A DNA stretch of 58,010 bases from CALSPH01 sp041690035. Its GTDB lineage: Bacteria > Bacteroidota > Bacteroidia > NS11-12g > UBA955. Positions 17,206-26,674 of the stretch are shown here, piece after piece. Numbering within the stretch: position 1 is the stretch's first letter; every line of letters starts with the position of its first letter. Location of the stretch: assembly GCA_041690035.1 (NCBI GenBank), contig JBDNFC010000072.1, positions 1 through 58,010 of the forward strand. The letters are read 5' to 3'. The notes under the pieces were generated by a model. That model made no database searches. It was not told the origin of the DNA and saw nothing but the letters and a program-made list of their open reading frames with translations. The position numbers and the translations under genes are program-made.

Positions 17206-19443
17206 ATGAAAAAAGCAGATAAATCTGGTAAATTTTGGAAATTTTATTTCTTGATGTTGTTAGGAGTGATAGTGTTTTTTTGTTTAATAAAAGTTGGTTT
17301 GTTTGGCAGATTGCCTGATATAGACGAATTAGAAAACCCTAAAAGTAAACTGGCAAGCGAACTAATATCGCAAGACGGTGAAGTGTTGGGTAAATACTAT
17401 TTGCAAAATCGAACTAATATTTCGTATGACCAATTGAGTGAATCTACCACAAATGCATTGATAGCTACAGAAGATGAACGATTTAGAGAACATAGCGGAA
17501 TAGATTGGCGAAGCATTGCAAGAGCAATTAAAGGCGCAGGAAGCGATGGCGGTGGCAGCACAATAACACAGCAATTAGCAAAAAATCTTTTTCATGTGGA
17601 GGACAGGCGCCCTTCTAGCAAAATAGGCAGGGTATTTCAAAAATTTAAAGAATGGATTATTGCAATACAGTTAGAAAGACGGTATACAAAAGACGAAATA
17701 ATAGTGATGTACCTTAATACTGTAGAGTTTAGCGGTCACTCCTTTGGTATTAAGGCTGCTGCAAAAGAGTTTTTTAATAAAGAGCCAAAAGAATTAGGGT
17801 ATTTAGAAAGTGCCACACTTATAGGATTATTGCAAGCCACAAGCAGATATAATCCCAAAAGAAATCCAGTTTTTTCTAAAGAAAGAAGGAATGTGGTTTT
17901 AGGGCAAATGGTAAGAAGTAAATATTTGACAGAAGTGCAATTTGATGAATTGAAGTTAAAAGAAACTAAGCTTGATTATCAAGGATTTATGAATACTGAT
18001 TTGATGGCAAGTTACCTAAAAGATGTAATAGGTAATAAACTAAAAGAATGGTGCAAAACCCACAAAAAACCTAATGGTGATGCATACAATATATTTAAAG
18101 ATGGGTTAAAAATATACACTACTGTAGATAGTAAATTGCAAAGATATGCTGAAGAATCTGTTGTAAAACATATAAAAGATTATCAAAAATTATTTTACAG
18201 CACCATAGGCAACACGGCCCCTTGGAGAGATGATGAATGGCGCGTGATAGACTCTTTTGCAGAACGAAGAATTTTGCAAACACCTAGGTATAAGAATCTT
18301 AAATCTTATTTTAATAAAAACACTGATTCTATTCATTATTATTTACATATTAAAAAGCAAGAAATGACTCTTTTTGGTTGGAATGGCGATATTGATACCA
18401 TGATGACACCAATAGATTCTCTAAAATATTACAGAAAATTTTTACATGCAGGATTTGTAGGAGTAGAGCCCACAACAGGGCAAGTTAAATTTTGGGTGGG
18501 AGGCATAAATCACAATGTATTTAAATATGATCATGTTTCTAATACGCGTCAATCTGGGTCTACATTCAAACCATTTGTATATGCTCTTGCAATAGATAAT
18601 GGCATATCACCTTGTACTCAAATTTCTAATAATCCTATTTCTTTACCAATGGGCAATGGCAAGCGGTGGAATCCCAAAAATTCTGGTGGCAAGGCTGGAG
18701 GGGCAATGAATATGTATAGAGGATTGGGCCATTCGGTAAATTTAGTTGTTGTTCATTTAATGCTGATGATGGGGCAAAACACAACAAAGAATCTTGTAAA
18801 TTTTATTCATAAAATGGGTGTTAAAGGACGCGGGTTAACACCAAATTTAGCAATGTGTTTGGGCACAGAAGATGTATCTCCACTAGAGATGGCAAGCGCA
18901 TATACTACATTTGCAAATAAAGGTTTTTGGATAGAGCCAACATTTATTTCTAGGATAGAGGATAAGTCTGGCAATGTGATTGCAGATTTTCATCCAAATG
19001 TAATCAATCAGGTATTAACAGAAGAGAAAGCCTCTGTAATGATAGATTTATTAAAAGGACCTGTTTTATTTGGCACGGCTAAAAGTTTTAAATCAAGGTT
19101 TAATTTGACTGGAGAATTTGCAGGTAAAACGGGAACCACAGATCAGAATGCAGATGCATGGTTTATGGGTGTGACAAGAAATTTAGTAACAGCAACATGG
19201 GTGGGAGCAACAGATAGGGCTGTTAGATTTAGAAGCACTGGCTATGGGCAAGGAGCAAGAATGGCTATGCCTATTTATGGCTATTTTATGCAAAAGGTTT
19301 TGGCAGATAGCAAATCAGGAGTTTCTGTAGAACCCTTTGATAAATTTGAAGGAGAAGAATCTGTGATTACTAAATGCGAAACCGTGGGTGGCCCAGGTGT
19401 TATTTTTGACCCTGAACCAGATTTTAATGTTTTTGAGGATTAG
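17206..19443 (+). CDS. mrcA: Class A penicillin-binding protein 1A (transglycosylase/transpeptidase)
   Basis: A 745-residue bifunctional peptidoglycan synthase anchored by a TM helix at about 12-30. The GT51 transglycosylase domain shows ATEDERFREHSGIDWRS near 87 and GGSTITQQLAKNLF. The transpeptidase domain has the active-site SGSTFKPFVYAL (SxxK near 449), GHSVNLVVV (SxN) and KTGTT near 640. It polymerises glycan strands and cross-links stem peptides at the outer face of the inner membrane. All catalytic motifs are present. It follows the PorW-like gene and precedes a convergent response regulator. Confidence 0.96.
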   Translation: MKKADKSGKFWKFYFLMLLGVIVFFCLIKVGLFGRLPDIDELENPKSKLASELISQDGEVLGKYYLQNRTNISYDQLSESTTNALIATEDERFREHSGIDWRSIARAIKGAGSDGGGSTITQQLAKNLFHVEDRRPSSKIGRVFQKFKEWIIAIQLERRYTKDEIIVMYLNTVEFSGHSFGIKAAAKEFFNKEPKELGYLESATLIGLLQATSRYNPKRNPVFSKERRNVVLGQMVRSKYLTEVQFDELKLKETKLDYQGFMNTDLMASYLKDVIGNKLKEWCKTHKKPNGDAYNIFKDGLKIYTTVDSKLQRYAEESVVKHIKDYQKLFYSTIGNTAPWRDDEWRVIDSFAERRILQTPRYKNLKSYFNKNTDSIHYYLHIKKQEMTLFGWNGDIDTMMTPIDSLKYYRKFLHAGFVGVEPTTGQVKFWVGGINHNVFKYDHVSNTRQSGSTFKPFVYALAIDNGISPCTQISNNPISLPMGNGKRWNPKNSGGKAGGAMNMYRGLGHSVNLVVVHLMLMMGQNTTKNLVNFIHKMGVKGRGLTPNLAMCLGTEDVSPLEMASAYTTFANKGFWIEPTFISRIEDKSGNVIADFHPNVINQVLTEEKASVMIDLLKGPVLFGTAKSFKSRFNLTGEFAGKTGTTDQNADAWFMGVTRNLVTATWVGATDRAVRFRSTGYGQGARMAMPIYGYFMQKVLADSKSGVSVEPFDKFEGEESVITKCETVGGPGVIFDPEPDFNVFED

Positions 19444-19515
19444 GATTGTTTTACAGATAGAATAATGTACTTACTTAGCCATAAAAAGCCTCAAAATTAT
19501 TTTTCTATCGATTAA

Positions 19516-19899
19516 TTACAAAAAAGCAGAAATTTGATGGAAACTTATTGGTTTATCTATCACTTTTGATACTCTTTTATTTATTATTAAATCCTCAGGT
19601 TCAAAAAGTAATTTTGTAGCCGTAATGATTATAATTTTTACTTTTTTTCTTATTCTAGATTCTAATTTATTAAAAAAAGACAAAAAAACTAATCCTGTTT
19701 CATCACCGAAATGCATGTCTAAGCATATTAAATCAGGTAATTTTTTTTTAGAATTAATTTTATCTTGAGTAAAGAGTATGGCATCATTTATATTAGATAC
19801 AGTGCTAATTTCCCCTTTATAGCCATTTATTTCCATTGTTCTTTCTAGCAGCATAGCATCCAAGGGATTGTCTTCAATTATAAGTACAGATTTTTTCAT
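19516..19899 (-). CDS. Stand-alone response regulator receiver domain (CheY-like)
   Basis: A 127-residue single receiver domain without an output domain. It has the acidic pocket E9/D10 (LIIEDNPLD), the phospho-acceptor D61 (LICLDMHFGDETG), a Thr in IIITATK and K116 in DKPIS. It must signal through protein contacts, like CheY or a phosphorelay intermediate. No histidine kinase is in the window, so its partner is unknown. It is an isolated gene, convergent with the PBP gene and followed by 176 bases of empty sequence before the stress protein. Confidence 0.85.
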   Translation of the reverse strand: MKKSVLIIEDNPLDAMLLERTMEINGYKGEISTVSNINDAILFTQDKINSKKKLPDLICLDMHFGDETGLVFLSFFNKLESRIRKKVKIIIITATKLLFEPEDLIINKRVSKVIDKPISFHQISAFL

Positions 19900-20075
19900 T
19901 TATTATAATATTAATATCCGGCAAATCAAGACAAAATAATATATACTTAGCACATTTACAATCGGTTATTATTAAACAACAGTAACAAATTGACTATAAT
20001 ATTAGACAAAATTGGAAATTTTGCAATTTTGTTTAATATTCTTAATCTTTAATAATGAGCTCTTATTTTACTTTT

Positions 20076-20888
20076 TTAGTAGCCAGAACCGCCTACAACT
20101 GAGGTGTCTTTTATATGAATTGTTAGTACAGAGCAATCTGTTGAATTAATAATTTTTTGTGCGTAATGTCCTATAAAAAAACCTGTATTGGCTTCTCTTT
20201 CGCTCATTATTGCAATTAAGTCAGCATTTTTTTCAATGGCATAATCAATGCAAGCATTCGCTATATTTTTTTCATATATTTCGCAATATGTAAATGCAAC
20301 ACCGTTTTCTAAACAAAATCCTTCTGCTTGGGCGGCATATATTTTTAGGGTATTGAGCACGGATTGATCTTTTTGTTTGTTTACAATAGCAATGTGTACA
20401 GTGGCGTTATAAGCTTTAGCTATAGTGACTGTTAAAGGCACTTTTTGCCTAGTTTCGCTGGCATCTGCAATAGGCAAAATGATGTTTTTAAAACCTATTT
20501 TTAGATCTTTTCCTGTAAAGGTAATTACGGGGCACGATGAGCCCGATAAAACCTTATAGGCATTTCCGCCAATCCAGCTTGGGTCTCGCTCTTTACTACC
20601 ATGCGTGCCCATTAGTATTAAATCTGCTGGAATAGTTTTTTCTAAGGCGAGTATTTCTTTGTAGGGGGTTCCTGCTTTTTCTATAAGTTGATAGTCAATT
20701 TGGCAATTGTCCATAATAGATTTTATATCTTCTCTAACTTGCCCTTTGGGAGATTTATCGGGGTTAACATTCAAAATGGTTAATTTTGACCCATGTCGTT
20801 GTGCAATATCTTTGGCATTTACCAGCGCAGCTTTACTTGGATTAGAGGGCACATAAGGCACTAAAATGTGTTTAAATTTTGTTTTCAT
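20076..20888 (-). CDS. Universal stress protein, two UspA domains in tandem
   Basis: A 270-residue tandem UspA. The first domain starts at FKHILVPYVPSNPSKAALVNA and keeps an ATP-binding-like glycine motif in LMGTHGSKERDPSWIGG. The second starts near 146 (FKNIILPIADASE) and keeps only DLIAIMSERE with GHYAQKII, so it probably binds nucleotide poorly. The start is ATG at 20888. The frame stays open upstream for 34 more codons but these have no Usp similarity and overlap the divergent gene. A box TACTTTTG lies upstream on the minus strand at 20913-20920. The protein probably responds to stress or starvation. Confidence 0.88.
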   Translation of the reverse strand: MKTKFKHILVPYVPSNPSKAALVNAKDIAQRHGSKLTILNVNPDKSPKGQVREDIKSIMDNCQIDYQLIEKAGTPYKEILALEKTIPADLILMGTHGSKERDPSWIGGNAYKVLSGSSCPVITFTGKDLKIGFKNIILPIADASETRQKVPLTVTIAKAYNATVHIAIVNKQKDQSVLNTLKIYAAQAEGFCLENGVAFTYCEIYEKNIANACIDYAIEKNADLIAIMSEREANTGFFIGHYAQKIINSTDCSVLTIHIKDTSVVGGSGY

Positions 20889-20964
20889 ACCATATTTTTG
20901 TTTTATTGTCCTCAAAAGTAATAAATATTTAGATAATTCCCTTATTTTGCAGCAAATAATTTTT

Positions 20965-21222
20965 ATGCATTGGAAAAATATAAATAACACAATAACAAAG
21001 ACATATGTTTTTAGCGGCTTTGAGCAAGCAATGCAATTTATGCAAGAGGCTTCGAGTATAATAATAGCTTTAGATCATCATCCAAAATGGACAAATACTT
21101 ACAATAAAATAGAAATTGTGCTTTCTACGCACGATATTGGAAATAAAGTTGGGCCAAAAGATTATGAATTAGCAGATAAATTAGATTATCTATTCACATT
21201 ATCAAATAAAGAAAATAAATAG
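20965..21222 (+). CDS. phhB: Pterin-4a-carbinolamine dehydratase
   Basis: An 85-residue protein of the DCoH/PCD family, which dehydrates 4a-hydroxy-tetrahydrobiopterin to recycle the pterin cofactor. Signature residues are FSGFEQAMQFM, HHPKW (38-42), the STHDIGN stretch with the second His, and D72 in YELADKLD. It is slightly shorter than the usual 95-110 residues, with the N-terminal part reduced. I chose the ATG at 20965 because family members begin shortly before the FSGF motif. The stop is followed immediately by the next start (21223), so it is cotranscribed with the pseudouridine synthase. Confidence 0.85.
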   Translation: MHWKNINNTITKTYVFSGFEQAMQFMQEASSIIIALDHHPKWTNTYNKIEIVLSTHDIGNKVGPKDYELADKLDYLFTLSNKENK

Positions 21223-21885
21223 ATGGAATATAATATCTGTTACGAAGACGATTCAATACTTGCTGTGTATAAGCCAGCAGGCATAAGTTCTACAAAGGAT
21301 TTAACACATGGATTAAGTCTTTTAGAAGTTCTTGAAGAAAAATTAAAAATCCCATTTCTACAGCCTGTTCATCGGCTTGATAAACCTATAGAAGGCGTAA
21401 TAGTTTTTGTAAAGGATAAGACAAGTTTTACCCATATTACAGAACAGTTTAAAGCAAAAACTATCGACAAAACATATTTAGCAGTGGTGCGCCATGTGGA
21501 TTTGATTGGCCCTAAAATATTGCACCATTATCTTCGTTTTCAACCCAATATCAAACGATCGGTAATAGATGTTAAATCTTTTGAAAATGCAGAGGAGGTA
21601 ATGCTAACGGTAGAAAAAGTTTCAGATTTTGGCATATTTAGCTTAATAAAGCTATTGCCTCATACTGGCAAAACACACCAAATTAGGGTTCAATTGGGTT
21701 ATGAAAATATGCCTATTGTGGGCGATGTAAAATATGGGTATCGAAGAAATATGAAAGATAAAAGTATTGCATTATTAGCAAAAGATATTTCATTTAATCA
21801 TCCTGTGAGTGGGAAAAGATTAACGATATCTTGCGAAATACCAACCCATGGAATTTGGAGTAATATGCATGCGGCTCAAGGTTAA
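21223..21885 (+). CDS. RluA family RNA pseudouridine synthase
   Basis: A 220-residue catalytic-domain-only enzyme. It has the active-site motif PVHRLDKPIEGVIVF with D53, the LAVVRH strand, and the late HTGKTHQIRVQL that binds RNA. The HRLD arrangement is exact, while the usual (T/S)G after it reads IEG. No S4 domain is present, as in TruC/RluA-like members. The RNA target (23S rRNA or tRNA) cannot be told. It starts at the base right after the pterin dehydratase stop. Confidence 0.88.
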   Translation: MEYNICYEDDSILAVYKPAGISSTKDLTHGLSLLEVLEEKLKIPFLQPVHRLDKPIEGVIVFVKDKTSFTHITEQFKAKTIDKTYLAVVRHVDLIGPKILHHYLRFQPNIKRSVIDVKSFENAEEVMLTVEKVSDFGIFSLIKLLPHTGKTHQIRVQLGYENMPIVGDVKYGYRRNMKDKSIALLAKDISFNHPVSGKRLTISCEIPTHGIWSNMHAAQG

Positions 21886-21965
21886 TATTTATTTTAATTT
21901 ATATAATTTCATTACCAGCAAGTTTATTTTTTAAAGTAAAATAGTTAAAAAACTAAGCACCAAGT

Positions 21966-24614
21966 TTATTTCAATAACAGCAATCTTCCTTGCAGAGCCC
22001 TATCTCTTCCACTTACAGGGTCTTTAAATTGAATAAAGTAAAGGTAGTTTCCCTCTTGCACCATTGTATTGTTATAGGTGCCGTTCCATGCAGCACCTGT
22101 TTTGTTTTCGTATAGTTTTTGACCCCAAGCGTTATAAACCTCCATTTGCAAGTTTGATAAACTACAATTAGAAAATATTTCAAAGAAATCGTTTATATGG
22201 TCTCCATTGGGGCTAAAGGCATTGGGGATTAAGATAGTGCATTGACAAGGTTTTATATCCAGTTCCATTTGATGTTGGGCTCTAAAACTATCTTTTAACA
22301 ATTGCCAGTTTAAAGTTTGTATACCTGCTGCCTTAAATTTAAAGGCAATAAAATGCATACCAACACTGGTATCAAAATTGCCATTGATGTTTAACTGCAA
22401 ACCTGTAAACTGCGTATCAAAATTAAACGTAGCAATAGAATCTAGGCAATCTATTTTGAAAGTAGGGCTGCAATTTAATACTGCAATATTGGCAGTGTCA
22501 GAAAAAGCACACCCTTCAGAAAAAGCTTGAGCGATATACGAATCTGTTTTTAATATTGGGCGTGTAGGAGTGTTATAGCCATCAGACCATTTTACACTAT
22601 CAGCTCTTGCAAAAACACTAAGGTTGTGAGATGTTGAGGAGCAAAGTAAAGTATCATTACCTAAACTAAAAACTGGCAAGGGTGTAATTTTTGGATAGAG
22701 CATAGTATCAGCAAACAATCCATTTTTGAATATCCTGAGCGGAATGCTTTGCATATTAAAAACATGAAGGGTATCTTTTATATTATTATTCAAAGGCAGG
22801 TGCCAAATAGAGTCTGCATTGGTAGCAATAGAAAAAATTCCATTTTGGTTGGTGCATAAACTTATGTCTGGAATAGAAAAACCAACTTTTTGCATCACAA
22901 AACTATCTTTTGCAATGCACAAAGAATCTGCTGCGGTAACTATATATTTTCCTACATTTTTAATTATCTTAAAAACACCTGAATCTCCATCATTCCATCT
23001 GTATTTTATTGCAGGGTAATTTATTTGCTTAACTATTAGGCTATCTGTACTAAAAATCAAGGTGTCACTAGGCAGGTATAGCGGGGGTGCTGATTTTATA
23101 TTGATGATTTGTACCACACTATCCCAACCGTTTTCGGTTTTAAACATGCAGACTACCTTATAGTTTCCTGATTTTTGATAAAAGTGTTTTGCGCTGTTGG
23201 TTAAAGAACTGTCTTGTTTTCCATCACCAAAGTTCCAAAAATGATGTTTATAACCAGAATTAATTTCAAATTCTATATTAGCATTCACGCAGTTACCGTG
23301 CTTTATTATTTCAATTAATGTTTTGGTTACAAGATTGTTAGGAAAAAATCCACGTTGGAACATACCGGTCATAAAGCCGTGATCTGAAACAATATTTTTT
23401 GGATATATTTTTATTTCTAAATCTTCAAAAGGATCGTTTGGATTTTCTATTGTAACAAAAGATAACCTTCTAGATTGGTATTGATATAAGTATATTTTGC
23501 CATTTTTTAGTAATTTTGTAGAACTGTTTTCGTACCCTTCTCCTCCAGCAAAAAAAGAATTATTATTATGATTACAAATATTATTTAAAGTACTAATGTC
23601 AACAATTGAGTCCAAAGCGTTTATGGGTATTTGATATATTCTATTTTGGCAGAGGTTTTGGGGATTCTTGCCCCGCACACTGCAATAAAAATATTTAGAA
23701 TTTGAAGAAAATGCAGATTCAAAGGAAAAACTAAGATGTAATTCATTAATAGTATCTATTTTTTCTACTCCTTTTATTATTTTTTTTAGTTGAACTTGTT
23801 GATAATTTTGGGTATTGTAAATAAAAATAACATTATTTAAACTAGTCAAACTATCATTTGAAATGGTGATTGCCATACTTTTTCCATCTGGTGAAAAAAT
23901 TAAAGATTGATTTAGTAGCTTAGTTTTTATACTAATTGCTGTATTCATCGTTTTGGAAATGATTTTATTATTATATGTCATTAAATAGAGCGAGTCTGCT
24001 TGCATATCTAATATTGCTATTTTTGATTCGTTGTTGTCATAAAATGCTGTAATACTACCAAAATTTACATTAATATTTGGAAAAGTGATGTCTATGTAAT
24101 TGATTTTTTTGTTTGATGAATCAATTTTAAATTGATGCAGAACTGGCACCAATCCGTTAAAATTAGAACTTCTTTGCGCATAGGCTGGAATACCTAAAAT
24201 GGATAACGTATCATTTATAAGTGCAATAACATGGGTATTGTATTCTAAATGATAACCATTATTAACCATTAAATCATTATCAAATAATAAATGATATTTG
24301 GGTAATATTGGTATGGCCATATTATTAAAAAAAATTGAATCAAAAGAACAAGAAATTCCAATTTCGCCATCGTTCCAATTCCAACGGGTTGGTATTGCAA
24401 GCTGTCCGCAAGCTTGCGGCAATATTGTGTCATTTGGTCTAAAATAACATAAGAAATTTGCTGCTCGCTCTAGCTTCATTTCTTTTTCTAATATTTGGTT
24501 TTTAGAAACCTGCATTAAGTGACCTCGAGAAGAATAAAACGATTCAGCGGCTTGGGCAAAACAATTTAATTTTGTAATGAAGAGAATACAAGCAAATAAA
24601 ATGATATTTTTCAT
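21966..24614 (-). CDS. T9SS type B sorting domain-containing protein with PKD domain
   Basis: An 882-residue exported protein with a signal peptide at 1-21 (ILFACILFITKLNCFAQ). The N-terminal 400 residues resemble repeated short beta segments reporting values, without a family I recognise. A PKD domain at about 435-505 shows the WNFGDGKQDS and YQKSGNYKVVCMF motifs. The C-terminal 90 residues form the gliding-motility-associated (type B) sorting domain: PNAFSPNGDHINDFFEI, VYNAWGQKLYE, WNGTYN and GNYLYFIQFKD. It is therefore a large T9SS-exported surface protein. It is preceded on the minus strand by the small 14-cysteine protein gene, with a strong hairpin between them. Confidence 0.9.
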   Translation of the reverse strand: MKNIILFACILFITKLNCFAQAAESFYSSRGHLMQVSKNQILEKEMKLERAANFLCYFRPNDTILPQACGQLAIPTRWNWNDGEIGISCSFDSIFFNNMAIPILPKYHLLFDNDLMVNNGYHLEYNTHVIALINDTLSILGIPAYAQRSSNFNGLVPVLHQFKIDSSNKKINYIDITFPNINVNFGSITAFYDNNESKIAILDMQADSLYLMTYNNKIISKTMNTAISIKTKLLNQSLIFSPDGKSMAITISNDSLTSLNNVIFIYNTQNYQQVQLKKIIKGVEKIDTINELHLSFSFESAFSSNSKYFYCSVRGKNPQNLCQNRIYQIPINALDSIVDISTLNNICNHNNNSFFAGGEGYENSSTKLLKNGKIYLYQYQSRRLSFVTIENPNDPFEDLEIKIYPKNIVSDHGFMTGMFQRGFFPNNLVTKTLIEIIKHGNCVNANIEFEINSGYKHHFWNFGDGKQDSSLTNSAKHFYQKSGNYKVVCMFKTENGWDSVVQIINIKSAPPLYLPSDTLIFSTDSLIVKQINYPAIKYRWNDGDSGVFKIIKNVGKYIVTAADSLCIAKDSFVMQKVGFSIPDISLCTNQNGIFSIATNADSIWHLPLNNNIKDTLHVFNMQSIPLRIFKNGLFADTMLYPKITPLPVFSLGNDTLLCSSTSHNLSVFARADSVKWSDGYNTPTRPILKTDSYIAQAFSEGCAFSDTANIAVLNCSPTFKIDCLDSIATFNFDTQFTGLQLNINGNFDTSVGMHFIAFKFKAAGIQTLNWQLLKDSFRAQHQMELDIKPCQCTILIPNAFSPNGDHINDFFEIFSNCSLSNLQMEVYNAWGQKLYENKTGAAWNGTYNNTMVQEGNYLYFIQFKDPVSGRDRALQGRLLLLK

Positions 24615-24647
24615 GCTATTATTAAGTTACATTGTGTGGTAAAAAAA

Positions 24648-24684
24648 TTATACCCTACAAATATAAAGAATTTGTAGGGTATAA
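24648..24684 (-). terminator. Hairpin terminator after the cysteine-rich secreted gene
   Basis: Fifteen-base arms, 24648-24662 and 24670-24684, pair perfectly around a 7-base loop, with the core ACCCTACAAAT. In the minus direction the stem is followed by a T-rich run, so it should terminate the upstream gene before the type B cargo gene. Confidence 0.7.
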
Positions 24685-24698
24685 AAAATTTAAATTAA

Positions 24699-25211
24699 TT
24701 AACAAAATCGAAGTGTCCAAAATCCGCAAGCATCATATCCCATTATAATGTTAAAATTTGCTCCAGTTACTGGGTCATAAACATTTAATGTTAAAGGGTT
24801 TGTTGCCAGGAAAATGCCGGTTTGCGGAGGATATAGTATCCCTCCTGTTATTATAGGAGGGGTGCTTGTGCCGTTGCCTAAAATAAGGCCAGTAGGGCAT
24901 GCACAAGTGGCATTATCACCACATTTCAGACATGGTGCTTCAATCGTATAGCAGTAGCATGGAGCTACTGGGCTTTGGCATGTCATTAAAGCAGGATTCA
25001 ATGCGATTGCAAAAACATTGCCACAAGGCGTGCTCCAGCTTAGGGTTAAACCGGCAACAGAAAAATTGCAAGCGCGTAAATCAATTTTTACTCTTTCACA
25101 AGGCGGATTACACAAAGTTGGGCAAGCAGTCTGCCCATAAATAGTGTTAAAAATTCCAAAAGCCATTAAAAAGCCGATGGATTTGATAAGGGTTAATAAT
25201 TTTGTTTTCAT
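24699..25211 (-). CDS. Small secreted 14-cysteine protein, unknown family
   Basis: A 170-residue protein with a signal peptide (MKTKLLTLIKSIGFLMAFGIFN, then TIYGQ). The mature part starts TACPTLCNPPC and holds 14 cysteines, most before residue 110, with motifs PCYCY, PCLKCGD and TCACP. It ends with two more Cys and a Phe (ACGFWTLRFC). An even number suggests seven disulfides formed outside the cytoplasm. I recognise no domain. The leader just upstream of its start contains three near-copies of an 11-base repeat. A single gene with its own terminator, it is probably an extracellular or envelope structural protein. Confidence 0.7.
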   Translation of the reverse strand: MKTKLLTLIKSIGFLMAFGIFNTIYGQTACPTLCNPPCERVKIDLRACNFSVAGLTLSWSTPCGNVFAIALNPALMTCQSPVAPCYCYTIEAPCLKCGDNATCACPTGLILGNGTSTPPIITGGILYPPQTGIFLATNPLTLNVYDPVTGANFNIIMGYDACGFWTLRFC

Positions 25212-25212
25212 A

Positions 25213-25244
25213 GTTTTTAAGTTGTTTTTAAGTTGTTTTTAGTT
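25213..25244 (-). repeat. Short tandem repeat in the 5' leader (11 bp x 2.9)
   Basis: The unit GTTTTTAAGTT occurs twice exactly and a third time with one base missing, immediately upstream of the start codon of the cysteine-rich secreted protein. On the coding strand it reads AACTTAAAAAC. Confidence 0.85.
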
Positions 25245-25421
25245 AAATCAATTGTCATCTTTTTTCTGCCTAACCGGCTTGGTTTTATTTTGTTTTTTAA
25301 AAAGTTTTTAAACAAGTTGTATTAACTTAAAACGAATCTCATCCTTTTATTCATAAATTTAACTATTATTTTGCAAATTGATTTGTATTTTAACTTAATT
25401 TGATATTAATTTGAATTTAAT

Positions 25422-25781
25422 ATGAATAAATCAGAATTACTTAGAATTATTGGTTCAAATATAAAATTTTATAGAGAAAAATTGAGCAACTTTTCGCAAA
25501 GCCATATAGCTTCAGAGCTTAATATATCTGCTACATCCCTTAGCCATATAGAAAACGGAAAATCTGACATTACCATTTCTAGACTAGAATCTATTGCAAA
25601 AATTCTAAAAGTTGATATTTTAACATTGCTTAACAAAGAAGATGATATTAAAGATTCAATAATAAATAATTTTTACAACAATTCTGGCAATAAGGGAGTT
25701 AACATTATGTATCAAAATCAACTGGAAATTATTAGACATTCATACGAAGCTAGCTTAAAAACAAAAGATGAATTCATATAA
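25422..25781 (+). CDS. XRE family helix-turn-helix regulator
   Basis: A 119-residue protein. Residues 7-67 are a Cro/C1-type HTH domain (SNIKFYREKLSNFSQSHIA, then ISATSLSHIENGKSDITISRLESIAKIL). The remaining 50 residues are Asn-rich and probably form a dimerisation or sensing tail. It lies 123 bases before the ABC-transporter genes on the same strand, so it may regulate the polysaccharide operon, but it could equally be an independent housekeeping regulator. Confidence 0.85.
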   Translation: MNKSELLRIIGSNIKFYREKLSNFSQSHIASELNISATSLSHIENGKSDITISRLESIAKILKVDILTLLNKEDDIKDSIINNFYNNSGNKGVNIMYQNQLEIIRHSYEASLKTKDEFI

Positions 25782-25870
25782 TTTCTTCAAGAGGCTTTGA
25801 AAAAATAGGGTTTAATAAATATAAAACTTACTTTACAAAATGCAAGAATGGTATAATCAAAATTAAAAAG

Positions 25871-25892
25871 TATTTTTGCCGCTGCAAAAATA
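25871..25892 (+). promoter_or_regulatory. Palindromic TATTTTTGC-CGCT-GCAAAAATA ahead of the ABC transporter operon
   Basis: Nine-base perfect arms with a 4-base centre, 11 bases before the wzm start at 25904. Each arm carries TATTTTTG, an exact -7 promoter box, so it can be a promoter core on either strand or an operator for a dimeric regulator. No TTG at -33 is visible for the plus strand. Confidence 0.4.
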
Positions 25893-25903
25893 AAGTCAAA
25901 TAG

Positions 25904-26674
25904 ATGGCATTAACAGGTATCAATAAAGCTGGTTTTTATAATGCAGTGTTTAGTTTAGCAATAAAAACTATTAAATTGCGCTACAAAAACAGTGTTTTAG
26001 GTGTGTTTTGGAGCATGCTCAATCCATTGTTCTTTATGGTAATAATTTACATAGTTTTTGGTCAGGTTAATAGCATGGAGCGTTTTGCTTTGTATGCCTT
26101 AAGCGGGCTAATTTTTTGGAATTTTATTTCGGGTGCTATTTTACAAGTGCTCACTTCTTTTATAGACAATGCTGATATTCTAAAATCTATCAACTTGCAT
26201 CCCTTAAGTTTTCCATTATCTGCTATGTTAGCAGCTATTTTTAACCTTCTTTTAAGCTTAATTCCATTTACAATTGTGCTATTTTTTTTAGATTATCAAT
26301 TGCATATAAGTATTATAGCCTTGTTTCCATATCTTTTTATAACGGCAATTTTTGTCGCAGGTTTAGGTATGCTGTTGGGTACAATTAATGTTTATTTTAG
26401 GGATATTCAGTTGCTTTGGTCTACCATTACACCTGCTTTTTTTTATTTTACACCTATTGCATATTCAATAGACTTGGTTCCCGAGCGGTTTCATTGGTTG
26501 GTAAGGCTAAATCCTTTTTATCATTTTATTGATGCCGTGCATAAAATTTTTTATGACAGTAGGTTTCCCACATTTACAAGTTTTTGCATCATGTCTTTTT
26601 ATGCATTATTCACTTTTAGTTTAGGTTATTTTGTTTTTAAGCAACTAAGAAAAGGTTTTATAAGCAATATATGA
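25904..26674 (+). CDS. wzm: ABC-2 type polysaccharide export permease (Wzm-like)
   Basis: A 256-residue permease with about six TM helices, the ABC-2 transporter fold used to export O-antigen or teichoic-like glycans. The signature LRYKNSVLGVFWSMLNPLFFMVI near the N-terminus is the classic TagG/Wzm start. The conserved PIAYSIDLVPERFHWLVRLNPF motif near 190-210 fits too. It overlaps the ATPase gene by 4 bases (ATGA-type coupling), and glycosyltransferases follow directly, so it exports an envelope glycan across the inner membrane. Confidence 0.88.
   Translation: MALTGINKAGFYNAVFSLAIKTIKLRYKNSVLGVFWSMLNPLFFMVIIYIVFGQVNSMERFALYALSGLIFWNFISGAILQVLTSFIDNADILKSINLHPLSFPLSAMLAAIFNLLLSLIPFTIVLFFLDYQLHISIIALFPYLFITAIFVAGLGMLLGTINVYFRDIQLLWSTITPAFFYFTPIAYSIDLVPERFHWLVRLNPFYHFIDAVHKIFYDSRFPTFTSFCIMSFYALFTFSLGYFVFKQLRKGFISNI

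Noticed and set aside
20866..20964. 33 extra codons before the pterin dehydratase
   Set aside because: Antisense to the stress protein start and outside the family's conserved region; ATG at 20965 fits better.
20889..20990. 34 extra codons before the universal stress protein
   Set aside because: No Usp similarity, includes the divergent gene's start region and a promoter box; the family begins with the MKTKFKHILVPY segment.
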